Shown in pieces: positions 1 to 8,449 of a stretch of DNA of 64,000 nt. How positions within the stretch are numbered: position 1 is the first letter of the stretch; each line of letters starts with the position of its first letter. The DNA is from Myxococcus terminator_A (GTDB lineage: Bacteria; Myxococcota; Myxococcia; Myxococcales; Myxococcaceae): assembly GCA_049194865.1 (NCBI GenBank), contig JBLZWL010000001.1, positions 310,001 to 374,000 on the forward strand. Direction: 5' to 3'. The notes under the pieces were generated by a model. That model saw nothing but the letters and a program-made list of their open reading frames with translations, made no database searches and was not told where the DNA came from. Position numbers and translations under genes: made by a program.

Positions 1-1276
1 AGTTGACGATGAGGTTCGCCTCGTTGTTGCGAGCGCCCGAGCCCGACGTCAGCAGGTGCACGCTCACCGCCCAGAGGTCCTTCGGACCGGGGATGTCGAT
101 GCGCGCCCACGCGAAGTCGCGGTTGGAGACCTGCGTGTCGTTCCACTCACCCGACTGGATGATGGGCCAGCGGCTGATGATGCCGTTGGGGATCTGCGCG
201 CCTTCCTCCCGGTAGTAATAGAAGCCGGGGCCCACCTGGCTCACCAGCGAGCTGATGTCCGCCACCGAGTCGGTCCGGTAGTTGAACTCCTGGATGAGCA
301 CGACGTCGGGGTCCACGCCCTGCATCAGCCGGATGCCGTGGCCCGGGTCGTAGTCCTGCCCGTTCCCGCTGGAGATGTTCGCCGCCATGATGCGGATGTT
401 CGTGTAGCCACCCGTCCCTGTGCCGGCGTCGGTCTCCGTGCCCGCGTCGGTGCTCGTGCCCGCGTCGGTGCTCGTGCCCGCGTCGGTGCTCGTGCCCGCG
501 TCGATGGGGTCGGGGCCGGCGTCAACCGGGGTGCCCGCGTCGATGGGGCCGGGGCCGGCGTCGATGGGGTCAGGGCCGGCGTCGATCGGGGTGCCCGCGT
601 CGATGGGGCCGGGACCCGCGTCAATGGGGTCAGGGCCCGCGTCGAGCGGGGTGCCCGCGTCGATGGGGTCGGGGCCGGCGTCAACCGGGGTGCCCGCGTC
701 GATGGGGTCGGGGCCCGCGTCGGTGACAGGGCCGGGACCGGCATCGGTCTCCGTGCCAGGACCCGCGTCAATCGGGGTGCCCGCATCCGTGATGGGGCCG
801 GTACCCGCATCGGCCTCCGTGCCTGGACCGGCATCGGTCTCAGTGACAGGGCCCGCGTCGGTCTCGATGTCGCCACCATCCAGCGTCGACCCGCCGCCGT
901 CGGTCTCCTCGCCACCATCCCCCGCATCGGCGCCGGCATCCGGGGTCGCTTCGCAGACCTCGCTCGGCAGACAGAAGGTCGCCTCGCCGCCGTCGCGCTC
1001 CTCACCCGTGGGGCAGCACGCCGCCTCCGACTGACCACACACGGCCTGCGGTCCACACGGACGCACGCAGATGGAGCGATCATAGAACGGGACGAAGCGG
1101 CACTCCTCGTCCGCACCACAAACCCCCGCGTCCTGCCGTGGATCACACTGCACCCACAGCACCCCGCCGTCCTCCACCGGCAGCGGCGGCTTGGGCGGAT
1201 CCGACTCACCACAGGCCAGCGCGAGAATCGTGAGCGAAACCGCCGCACACGCGAGGTAGGAAAAGGTCTTCTTCAT
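1..1276 (-). CDS. Lipoprotein with Asp-Ala-Gly repeat linker and endonuclease/exonuclease/phosphatase-type domain (3' end outside window)
   Basis: The frame runs from an ATG at 1276 off the left edge with no stop, so about 425 residues are visible. The N-terminus is a signal peptide ending ALAC at residue 22, a plausible though slightly atypical lipobox, so the protein is probably an outer-membrane lipoprotein. A cysteine-rich stretch (residues about 40-105) follows, then about 150 residues of Asp-Ala-Gly repeats, then a folded domain. In that domain, VLIQEFNYRT and NGIISRWPII resemble the metal-binding and catalytic blocks of the endonuclease/exonuclease/phosphatase (DNase I-like) fold. The catalytic His and Asp would lie beyond the edge. 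A surface nuclease or phosphatase on a long stalk is inferred; the substrate is unknown. Confidence 0.75.
   Translation of the reverse strand, partial: MKKTFSYLACAAVSLTILALACGESDPPKPPLPVEDGGVLWVQCDPRQDAGVCGADEECRFVPFYDRSICVRPCGPQAVCGQSEAACCPTGEERDGGEATFCLPSEVCEATPDAGADAGDGGEETDGGGSTLDGGDIETDAGPVTETDAGPGTEADAGTGPITDAGTPIDAGPGTETDAGPGPVTDAGPDPIDAGTPVDAGPDPIDAGTPLDAGPDPIDAGPGPIDAGTPIDAGPDPIDAGPGPIDAGTPVDAGPDPIDAGTSTDAGTSTDAGTSTDAGTETDAGTGTGGYTNIRIMAANISSGNGQDYDPGHGIRLMQGVDPDVVLIQEFNYRTDSVADISSLVSQVGPGFYYYREEGAQIPNGIISRWPIIQSGEWNDTQVSNRDFAWARIDIPGPKDLWAVSVHLLTSGSGARNNEANLIVN
418..870 (-). repeat. In-frame 18/21-bp tandem repeats coding for a DAG-rich stalk
   Basis: Imperfect 18- and 21-bp units are joined head to tail and encode, on the minus strand, units such as DAGPDPI, DAGTPV and DAGTST. 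At the promoter-distal end four 18-bp units are nearly identical, which suggests recent expansion. The reading frame is kept throughout, so length can change without breaking the protein. Pro and Asp richness fits an extended, possibly cation-binding spacer between membrane anchor and catalytic domain. Confidence 0.85.
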
Positions 1277-1426
1277 GCGCTGAGGCCTGCTTCCGTGATG
1301 ACGATTCAAAAGGTGTCAGCCGTCAGCACCGGCATGCGGACGGGGGCCGGAGTATAGAAGACGACCCGGGCCTCAGTCCTGCGACTTACCGCCAAATCGA
1401 ACATTTACAGCGGTGAAAATCGTGGA

Positions 1427-2194
1427 GTGGACCTCTCCCAACCCCCTGGCCGCGCGTCGCGGCGGAATCCAGAGCCGCCAGTGGTGACCGTTCGACTCCA
1501 TGGCCGACTGAAGGACTTCCTCTCTCCGGAGAAGCGCGCCCAGGAGGCGTTGCAGGTGACGCCCCAGGGGTCGCCCTCGGTCAAGGACCTCATCGAGTCG
1601 CTCGGACCGCCGCACCCCGAAGTGGACCAGGTGCACGTCAACGAGGAGCCAGTGGGCTTCGCGCATCGCGTGGCGCCCGGCTCGCGGGTGGAGGCGTGGC
1701 CCGCGCTCCAGCCCGTGGAGGGCATGCCCCGCTTCGTGCTCGACGTGGGGCTGGGGCGACTGTCGGGCTTCCTGCGGATGCTCGGCTTCGACACGCTCTG
1801 GCGCAACGACTTCGCGGATGAGGAGCTCGCGCGAATCTCGAGCACCGAGCAGCGCGTCGTGCTGACGCGGGACATCGGCGTGCTCAAGCGCGGAGAAGTC
1901 GTGCTGGGTTACTTCCCGCGCGAGACGGACCCCGCGGAGCAGCTGGTGGAGGTGGTGCGCCGCTACGGGCTCGGAGCCCGGATGAAGCCGTTCTCCCGGT
2001 GCATCGCCTGCAACGCCTCCCTGAGTCCCGCGGAACCTCACGAAGTGACAGGCCGCGTCCCCGAAGGCGTCGCGGAGCGTCACTCGCACTTCCAACAATG
2101 TCCCGACTGCCGCCGGGTCTTCTGGGCGGGCTCGCACCAGGAGCGAATGCAGGCCCTGGTGGACCGGCTGCGCGCGCTGGAGCAGGAGCGCTGA
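1427..2194 (+). CDS. Mut7-C RNase-domain protein with N-terminal ubiquitin-like domain
   Basis: 255 residues from the GTG at 1427; GTG at 1481 is an alternative that starts right at the first domain (VVTVRLHGRL). Residues about 19-95 look like the ThiS/MoaD-like 'Mut7-C ubiquitin' domain. Residues about 98-250 look like Mut7-C, a PIN-like nuclease fold: FVLDVGLGRLSGFLRMLG, then VLTRDIGVL with conserved acidic residues. Two CxxC pairs (CIAC and CPDC) form the usual zinc ribbon. The family is widespread, probably an RNase, but its target is not known. The gene stands alone, followed by a hairpin terminator. Confidence 0.85.
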   Translation: MDLSQPPGRASRRNPEPPVVTVRLHGRLKDFLSPEKRAQEALQVTPQGSPSVKDLIESLGPPHPEVDQVHVNEEPVGFAHRVAPGSRVEAWPALQPVEGMPRFVLDVGLGRLSGFLRMLGFDTLWRNDFADEELARISSTEQRVVLTRDIGVLKRGEVVLGYFPRETDPAEQLVEVVRRYGLGARMKPFSRCIACNASLSPAEPHEVTGRVPEGVAERHSHFQQCPDCRRVFWAGSHQERMQALVDRLRALEQER

Positions 2195-2248
2195 GCACGG
2201 TGGCCTGGGCCTAGGGCCCGGACACTCCCGCCGTGAACCCACGCACTA

Positions 2249-2294
2249 CGCAAAAGCACGTAGCCTCGCACTTTTTGCGAGGTCTTTTTAGACC
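2249..2294 (+). terminator. Double-hairpin terminator after the Mut7-C gene
   Basis: CGCAAAAG (2249-2256) pairs with CTTTTTGCG (2271-2279) with one bulged T. It is followed at once by a second small hairpin, GGTCT-TTTT-AGACC (2281-2294). The T-rich stretch makes this a convincing rho-independent stop 55 bp past the stop codon. Confidence 0.6.
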
Positions 2295-2356
2295 CAATAC
2301 ACCTAAGTAGAAGCCCGCACCGGAGGGATTTCAGTGGGTTGCCGACTTGCCCTTGC

Positions 2357-2372
2357 GGGCATGTGAGTTGCT
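2357..2372 (+). promoter_or_regulatory. Candidate sigma-54 (-24/-12) promoter for the minor pilin cluster
   Basis: GGGCATGTGAGTTGCT matches the RpoN consensus TGGCAC-N5-TTGCW in the GG and GC elements at exactly 10-nt spacing, with a full TTGCT at -12. Transcription would start near 2383, 45 nt before pilX. M. xanthus pilA is known to be sigma-54/PilR-dependent, so shared control is plausible but inferred. Confidence 0.5.
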
Positions 2373-2427
2373 GGGTTGACGACACTTCCGTCGCTTTCCC
2401 CCGAGCGGCGCGCACTGGAGTTCCTCG

Positions 2428-3156
2428 ATGGCGCACCGAAACCTACCCCGGCCCAGAGCCGCCCGGGGATTCACGCTCCTCGTCGCGCTCGGCGTCGTCG
2501 TGGTCGTGACGATGGCGGTGATGCTGAGCTACCGGGTGGTGGGCCGCGAGGCGGACACCCAGTCGGACGCGCGCCGGCAGAAGGAAGCGTTCTTCGCGGC
2601 GGAGGCGGGGTTGGCCGAGGGCCGCGAGGCCATGCGCCTGCGCTCCTCCCCTGGCGAGACGACCTACCTCCAAGCCTTCACGGCCCTCCTGGCCGCGAAC
2701 GCCACTGTCACGGAGCTGGGGTTGGCGGGTGCCAATCCCCCCTGGATGGAGCTGCTTCCCGCAAGCCCTGGCGACCCCTGGAACTACCTGCGACTGGCGC
2801 CTGCCGCCATGCCCGCCGCCGAGAAGGCCAATGGGACGGGTGACCCCTACGTCGACTACCCGGAGCAGAACAACGTCCGCTACCGCGTCTTCGTGCGCGA
2901 CGACGTCGACGACAACGACCCCAACTCCGACGGCAACGGGCGGGTCTGGGTGGCGTCCGTGGGCGAGGTGCTCAGCCGGGACGGACGCCCCACGAGGGCC
3001 ATCGTCCAGGCGCTCATCATCAACCAGGTCGGCGCCATCGCCATCAGCCCCGGCTGCCCGATGGGCGGCTGCGGCCCCGACAACACCTACAACAATCCGC
3101 AGCCAGGGGCACCCGCGAATGGGCCCATCCGAGCCCTCCCCAACAACACGCCCTGA
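2428..3156 (+). CDS. pilX: Type IV pilus minor pilin PilX-like
   Basis: 242 residues. A short basic leader ends in a prepilin site (RG/FTLL) followed by a hydrophobic helix (residues about 16-38). The usual Glu at +5 is replaced by Val, a known trait of PilX/GspK-type tip pilins that cap the fibre. The globular part is acidic, with a DDVDDNDPNSDGNGR stretch and a CPMGGC motif near the C-terminus that could form a disulfide. It is the first gene of the cluster. PilX caps the PilV-PilW-FimU complex with PilY1 that primes assembly and sits at the pilus tip. Confidence 0.85.
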   Translation: MAHRNLPRPRAARGFTLLVALGVVVVVTMAVMLSYRVVGREADTQSDARRQKEAFFAAEAGLAEGREAMRLRSSPGETTYLQAFTALLAANATVTELGLAGANPPWMELLPASPGDPWNYLRLAPAAMPAAEKANGTGDPYVDYPEQNNVRYRVFVRDDVDDNDPNSDGNGRVWVASVGEVLSRDGRPTRAIVQALIINQVGAIAISPGCPMGGCGPDNTYNNPQPGAPANGPIRALPNNTP

Positions 3157-3183
3157 TTCCCTCGCTGTCCCGCGAGTCTCCCC

Positions 3184-3663
3184 ATGAAACGTCTTTCATT
3201 AGTCGCACTCCTGTTGCTGCCCGGGTTCGCCGCGGCGAACGCCGAAGGACAGAGCGCGTTCCAGAAGGCCTGCGTCGGCTGTCACACCCTGACGCCGCAG
3301 CCCACGAAGAGCGCGATGAGGGCCCAGAAGAACGGCGGCCCCCGCATCAAGGTGCCCGTGCGGTCCGCGGAAGAGCGCCGCGTGGAGCTGGGCCCGAAGG
3401 TGAAGGAGCGCTCCAGCGAGGGGCTCCGCACCTGGATTGCCGCGCCCAGCCAGAGCAAGAAGGACACGCGCTGCGACACGCGCGGGATGCACCCCACCGA
3501 GATGGATGCGCTGGTGTCCTATCTGAAGACCAGCTCGCGACCGCCTCCGCTGTCTCGCGAAGAGCAGCTCCGTCAGCAGCTCGAGAAAGACCTCGCCGCC
3601 CGCCGCGCGAAGCAGCGCCGCGAGTCGCTTGAATCCGCCCGTCCTTCCCAGGGGAAGAAGTGA
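3184..3663 (+). CDS. tfcP: TfcP-like non-canonical cytochrome c of the pilus tip cluster
   Basis: 159 residues with a signal peptide (cut near AAANA, residues 16-20) and one haem-attachment site C30-V-G-C33-H34. No clear class I Met ligand stands out; the only other Cys, C97 in DTRCDTRGM, lies where the distal ligand should be, with M102 as the alternative. The C-terminal 40 residues are basic and helical. The gene sits between pilX and pilY1 and its stop overlaps the pilY1 start (TGATG). In M. xanthus a cytochrome c with His/Cys haem ligation, TfcP, is encoded in minor pilin cluster 1 and stimulates Ca2+ binding by PilY1.1. Orthology here rests on position, size and the lone extra Cys. Confidence 0.7.
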   Translation: MKRLSLVALLLLPGFAAANAEGQSAFQKACVGCHTLTPQPTKSAMRAQKNGGPRIKVPVRSAEERRVELGPKVKERSSEGLRTWIAAPSQSKKDTRCDTRGMHPTEMDALVSYLKTSSRPPPLSREEQLRQQLEKDLAARRAKQRRESLESARPSQGKK

Positions 3664-6600
3664 TGAGAACCCTTCACCGCGCCCTCGCCGTGCTCTGCCT
3701 GCTGGCGGCCCCGCTCGCGGCCGCTCAGGTCTCGAACGTCGCCAACCTCTGCGAAGACAACCTGTCCAAGGACAAGCAGGACGGCTTCGGCAACGCCGAA
3801 TACGACAGCGCAGCAGAGGAGGAGAACCCGAGCATCGAGCTGACGACCAGCGGGCGCCACGCGCCCGACACGTCGAACATCCAGCTCCAGCCTCCGGAGC
3901 CGCTGAACTCCGAGGAAATCAAGTTCCCCTACGACCAGCGCGTCACCATCAGCTACGTGTTCGAGTCCGCCGGCGCTTCGCACGCGCTCGGGTACATGTA
4001 CCTGGAGGACCTGCGCAAGCCGGGCCGCGAGTACGTCAACGCGCAGGGGGAGCTGCTCGACAAGAACGAGAACGGCATCTTCGACCTGCACGAAGACCTC
4101 TACAACCTGGGCCCCACCGAAGGAACCAAGGCGCGCACCTACGTGGGCAAGGCGGGAGACCGCCGCTGCACGGTGCGGAGCTTCACGTCCGACGGTGAGA
4201 CCTACACCGAGCCGGATATCGCCCGGAGGGATTGCGGCGCCTCCTGGGAGCGCGTCACCGGACGCAATGGCCTGGCCGATGGCCGCCCGGGCGGGGGCTC
4301 TGACCATATCGACACGGACATCGTGGGCACCGCCAAGGGAGTCGACGACGTCGACGACACCCAGTTCTCCGACAAGGGCTTGTTCCCCCACATCCCCAAC
4401 CTGCTGGAGCCCGCTGACGACGAGAACGGCAACATGGGCGTCGGGCAGATGGTCTTCCTGCTCGCGGATGACGATGACGGCGATGATACCTGGGGCAACC
4501 TGGCGCCCGTCGGCGACATCGGCGACTACGACAATGGCATCCCCGACTACAACGTCACCGCATATGACAACCGGGGCATCCTGCGCGCGGGCGCGGACAA
4601 CGTCGTCGACATCAACGACCGCACCGTCGACCTGGGGCTGGTCAAGGGCCAGAAGGAAATCGTCTTCTTCCTCATCGTCTACTACGACTCCAACCATGGC
4701 CCGAACGAAGGCACCGTCTATCCCTGCCTGAAGCAGGACGCCGACGGGAAGTGCCTGCTGCACATGCGCTCGCCCATCTCCGTCTTCTTCTCCAAGGCGG
4801 CGTGGAACATGGACCAGAACTCCCTGTCCAATGCGGTGGTGGCCGAGCGCAACATCGGCTGCCCCTATGTGTCCAGCTGCACCTTCGAGAACCCGACGAG
4901 GACCGCGGCCGCCCAGTGCATGCTGGCGGACAACAGCCGGAAGCTGTGTGGCTGGCTGGACAGCGGCACGCTGACCCGGCTGAGGACGCAGGCCACCTAC
5001 GGCAACCTGGTGATGCCCAAGGAGGCGGTGAAGATTCCTCGCCCCACCGGCACCCACCGCAACCCCATGCCACACGTCATCGTGGGCGCGCCGTCCACGG
5101 ACGAGTTCCGCTGGATTCTGGGCTTCGAGGACCTTCCGGGTGGCGGCGACCGCGACTTCAACGACGTGGTGTTCGTCATCAACAAGCAGAACGGAGGCAC
5201 CTTCCGCTCCGGCAGCCTCACGGGCGAAATCGACCTGAGCGACGCCGAGGACTTCGTCATCACCAAGGTGCGCTTCTCGCGCTACGACGACTCCGCGCCC
5301 TACGCGGGCACCTGCTCCACCCCTCCGTGCTGGACTGAAGCGACACCGGGAGCCTGCTCGCTGCCGGGCAAGCCCGCACCCTCCATCCAGTACTCGGTGG
5401 CGGTTGACTGCCACACTGTCGAGTACGACACCGTGCTCAACCAGTACGTCCGCAAGAAGAACGAGAACCGCACCTGGATTCCGGTGCGCTTCGACGCGGG
5501 AGACGCCAACACGAAGGAGCTGGACCTGTTGGAGCTGGGCTTCACCGGCTCGCAGCTGTGCTGGAAGGTGGACATCACCAGCCCGGATGACCGGTGCATC
5601 CCCGTCGTCGACAACGTCAACGTGGGCTATCAGGCCGTCCGCGCCGGCAGCTACTCGCGCTCGTCACCTTCCACGGTGGGCAACGCCATCGTCTGGGGCG
5701 TGAACGAGACGCCCGGCAGCGCCTGGGGCAAGAACTGGCCCGGTAGCGGCCAGCCCGAGGCCACCGTGCGCACCTACGACAACCGCAAGGACTACTCGGT
5801 GCGCGGCCGGCTGTACTTGCGCTCGCTCTATGACCCCGAGAAGACGGACGTCACCAACGTCGTCGAGCGTTGGGATGCCGGCAAGGTGATGGCCATGAGC
5901 TTCGGCGGGTCGCTGAATCCGCTCAACCGCAAGCTGTACACGCAGAAGGCGGACGGCACCCGGGCCACCCTCGAAGACGACATGGACGGCCCCGGCTCGA
6001 AGTTCAGCCTCGTCTTCCCGGACTCGCTCTGCAACGAGCAGATCGCCGGCAAGCCCCTCTACGACATCAACGGCGACGGCAAGTGCGGCACGCCCACCAT
6101 CACCAGCCCTCCGTCCAAGGTGAACCTCACCGACAACAACGACCGGAACCTCTTCCGGGAGTGGCTCTACGGGTGGGAAGACCACCAACTGCCGGGAGCC
6201 ACCAACGTGAAGCGCCCCTGGCCGATGGGCGGCATCAACCTGTCCACGGTGGCCCTGGCCGTCCCGCCGTACCTGGACACATGGGCGATGAACACCCTGC
6301 CCGCGGAGCGCGACCTGTACCGCCGCAACTTCATGACGCCGCTGAAGACGCGTCCCACCGTCGCCTACGTGGGGACGATGAACGGCTTCATGCACGCGTT
6401 CGACTCCGGCGAGTTCCGCGTGGAGGGCAAGGACGCGTGCACGAACGGCGTCACCCAGCTCCGCGGCTACTTCGAGCACACGGGCGCGGCCTGCGTCACC
6501 CCCATCGCCCCGCGCAAGTACGGCGAAGGCGAGGAGAAGTTCGCGTACATGCCGCGCATCCTGCTCGACCGCTACCGCTACCTGTACGTGAAGTACCCGG

Positions 6601-7928
6601 GCACGGGTGACAAGCCCAAGCCGCAGATGGATGCCTCGCCCACCGTCACCAACGTGGACTTCGGTGGCCTGGCCTCCAAGTGGACGCCCGCCTCTGGCAC
6701 CGTGGTGACGGAGCGTCCGTTGAAGGGCGCCCGAACGGTGCTCGTCTCAGCGTCCGGCAGGACGAGCCCCGCCATCTACGCGCTCGACATCACCCACCCT
6801 GGCACCGCCACGTACCCGACGCCGCTGTGGGAGTTCAACCTGAACGACACCAGCATCTTCGACGCGTTCGAGGACGCGGCTGACGACGACCCGGACGTGC
6901 TGTTGCCGGACAACGCCGGCTCGCGCCATGCGCCCTCCGTGGTCCGCATCAAGTGGGGCACCGAAACGGACGGCAAGTGGGCGGCCGTCGTCGGCACGGA
7001 CTACAAGCCCGCTTCCGGCCGCTCCGGCACGCTCTACCTGCTGGACATGAGCACGGGCAGGCCCCTGAAGAAGGGCTCCGCTCCCTCGGGTGCCCACGCG
7101 GGTGTCATCACCCTGGACGAGGGCTTCGGCGTCGCTGGAGCCACCGCGATGGTGGACCTCAACCGCGACGGCAACTACGACGTCATGTACGTGCCCACCA
7201 CGGCCGGCAGCGTGTACCGCATCAACCTGGACTCGGTGGAGACGAGCAGGGACCTGGGCCGTCAGGTCAAGACGTGCCGGGTGGCCAGCGCTCCGATGGC
7301 CGCTTCCACGCACCGCGATGCGGCGAACAACCCCGCTGGCACCGCCCACTTCCAGCAGATCCACTCCAACATCGCCGTGAAGGTGGTGCGCGAAGGCGCC
7401 AAGCCCGTGGTGCGCTTCTACTTCGGCACCAGTGATAACCCGGACGAGTTTGGCGACGGTCCTCCCAACAAGGAGAACTACAAGTACCACCTGATGGGGT
7501 TCGAGGACCCGAACCCCGAGGGCTCGGCGGCCTGCGACCTGCTGGAGCCGCTCTGGGTGTCCCCGCTGGACCCTGGCCAGACGGTGTGGGGTGGCGTGTC
7601 GCTCAGCGATGAGAAGGTCTTCACGACCACCGCCGTGGGCACAGCCGCCGACGTCTGCAACCTGAGCGAGGACACGAGCGGCAAGCTCTACACCACGTCG
7701 CAGCTGCCGGACGGCAACGGCTCCGCGGAGCAGTCGAGCGTGGAGCTTGGCGGCCATGGCGTCAGCGCGCCGGTGGTGCATGACCAGCACGCGTTCATCC
7801 TGTCGGCCACGGGTCAGATGATGATGGTGGGCGACGACAAGTGGAACAACGGCGCGGGCAACGCGGGAGAGACCCGCTCGCGCGTGCTCGTGTACGACCC
7901 GATTCCGGATGGAAGGCTGCCTCGATGA
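3663..7928 (+). CDS. pilY1: Type IV pilus tip adhesin PilY1
   Basis: 1421 residues from the ATG at 3663, which overlaps the previous stop; GTG at 3660 is possible. The signal peptide ends near AAAQ. A long N-terminal half contains a DUF4114-like segment around residues 487-505 (GFEDLPGGGDRDFND). The C-terminal half is the PilY1 beta-propeller. It carries the loop DLNRDGNYD (residues about 1165-1173), spaced like the calcium sites that control PilY1 function in Pseudomonas and Myxococcus. Many Cys pairs suggest an oxidised, surface-exposed fold. PilY1 works with the minor pilins in pilus priming, retraction control and adhesion. Confidence 0.92.
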   Translation: MRTLHRALAVLCLLAAPLAAAQVSNVANLCEDNLSKDKQDGFGNAEYDSAAEEENPSIELTTSGRHAPDTSNIQLQPPEPLNSEEIKFPYDQRVTISYVFESAGASHALGYMYLEDLRKPGREYVNAQGELLDKNENGIFDLHEDLYNLGPTEGTKARTYVGKAGDRRCTVRSFTSDGETYTEPDIARRDCGASWERVTGRNGLADGRPGGGSDHIDTDIVGTAKGVDDVDDTQFSDKGLFPHIPNLLEPADDENGNMGVGQMVFLLADDDDGDDTWGNLAPVGDIGDYDNGIPDYNVTAYDNRGILRAGADNVVDINDRTVDLGLVKGQKEIVFFLIVYYDSNHGPNEGTVYPCLKQDADGKCLLHMRSPISVFFSKAAWNMDQNSLSNAVVAERNIGCPYVSSCTFENPTRTAAAQCMLADNSRKLCGWLDSGTLTRLRTQATYGNLVMPKEAVKIPRPTGTHRNPMPHVIVGAPSTDEFRWILGFEDLPGGGDRDFNDVVFVINKQNGGTFRSGSLTGEIDLSDAEDFVITKVRFSRYDDSAPYAGTCSTPPCWTEATPGACSLPGKPAPSIQYSVAVDCHTVEYDTVLNQYVRKKNENRTWIPVRFDAGDANTKELDLLELGFTGSQLCWKVDITSPDDRCIPVVDNVNVGYQAVRAGSYSRSSPSTVGNAIVWGVNETPGSAWGKNWPGSGQPEATVRTYDNRKDYSVRGRLYLRSLYDPEKTDVTNVVERWDAGKVMAMSFGGSLNPLNRKLYTQKADGTRATLEDDMDGPGSKFSLVFPDSLCNEQIAGKPLYDINGDGKCGTPTITSPPSKVNLTDNNDRNLFREWLYGWEDHQLPGATNVKRPWPMGGINLSTVALAVPPYLDTWAMNTLPAERDLYRRNFMTPLKTRPTVAYVGTMNGFMHAFDSGEFRVEGKDACTNGVTQLRGYFEHTGAACVTPIAPRKYGEGEEKFAYMPRILLDRYRYLYVKYPGTGDKPKPQMDASPTVTNVDFGGLASKWTPASGTVVTERPLKGARTVLVSASGRTSPAIYALDITHPGTATYPTPLWEFNLNDTSIFDAFEDAADDDPDVLLPDNAGSRHAPSVVRIKWGTETDGKWAAVVGTDYKPASGRSGTLYLLDMSTGRPLKKGSAPSGAHAGVITLDEGFGVAGATAMVDLNRDGNYDVMYVPTTAGSVYRINLDSVETSRDLGRQVKTCRVASAPMAASTHRDAANNPAGTAHFQQIHSNIAVKVVREGAKPVVRFYFGTSDNPDEFGDGPPNKENYKYHLMGFEDPNPEGSAACDLLEPLWVSPLDPGQTVWGGVSLSDEKVFTTTAVGTAADVCNLSEDTSGKLYTTSQLPDGNGSAEQSSVELGGHGVSAPVVHDQHAFILSATGQMMMVGDDKWNNGAGNAGETRSRVLVYDPIPDGRLPR

Positions 7929-8449
7929 GTCCCTCGCGGTTCCAGGCCTCCAGGGGCGTCACGCTCCTGGAGGTGCTCGCCACCATGGCCGTGATGCTCG
8001 TGGGCATCGCGGCGGTGATGACGCTGGTGACGCAGATCAGCGCGTCCAACCGGCGCACCCTCACCGCCACCCAGGCACAGCTGCTCGCGGAGCGGACCTT
8101 GGAGAACATCACCTCCATGGGCTGCTCGGCGGAACCCCCGTGTGCCAACCTGATACCCCTGGATGGTCAGCGCACCAACCTGTGGCAGACGGCCGGAGGA
8201 GACGTGAAGACCTCCGCGCCCGCTGGTGACGTGGCGCGCCAGTACGAGGTGGCGGTGGACGTCGACAGCCCGGCGCTCGCGGGCTCCATCGAGGCTGGCG
8301 CCGCCGGGTTCCCCCCCGTGAACAGGGACCTGGGTGGCTCGGCGGGCACGCCGGGCAACGTCGCCAATGTTCGCGTCTCGGTGAGCTGGGTGGAGCCGGG
8401 CCGCACGGGACGCCAGGTCGTGGTCCTTCAGACGAGGATGGCGCCATGA
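7925..8449 (+). CDS. pilV: Type IV pilus minor pilin PilV-like
   Basis: 174 residues. The ATG at 7925 overlaps the pilY1 stop (ATGA). The class III leader ends RG/VTLLEV, keeping Glu at +5, followed by a hydrophobic helix (about residues 13-35). Four Cys and a short beta-rich globular part follow. It overlaps pilW by ATGA, so the two are translationally coupled. Assigned PilV by order between pilY1 and pilW and by size. Confidence 0.8.
   Translation: MSPSRFQASRGVTLLEVLATMAVMLVGIAAVMTLVTQISASNRRTLTATQAQLLAERTLENITSMGCSAEPPCANLIPLDGQRTNLWQTAGGDVKTSAPAGDVARQYEVAVDVDSPALAGSIEAGAAGFPPVNRDLGGSAGTPGNVANVRVSVSWVEPGRTGRQVVVLQTRMAP

Noticed and set aside
420..1034. Plus-strand frames of Ala-Ser-Val-Pro repeats
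   Set aside because: They are shadows of the DAG repeats of the minus-strand lipoprotein, which has a signal peptide and a folded domain.
1390..1405. TGGCGG...CGCA element on the minus strand before the left lipoprotein gene
   Set aside because: GG and GC are 9 nt apart, one short of the required spacing for sigma-54.
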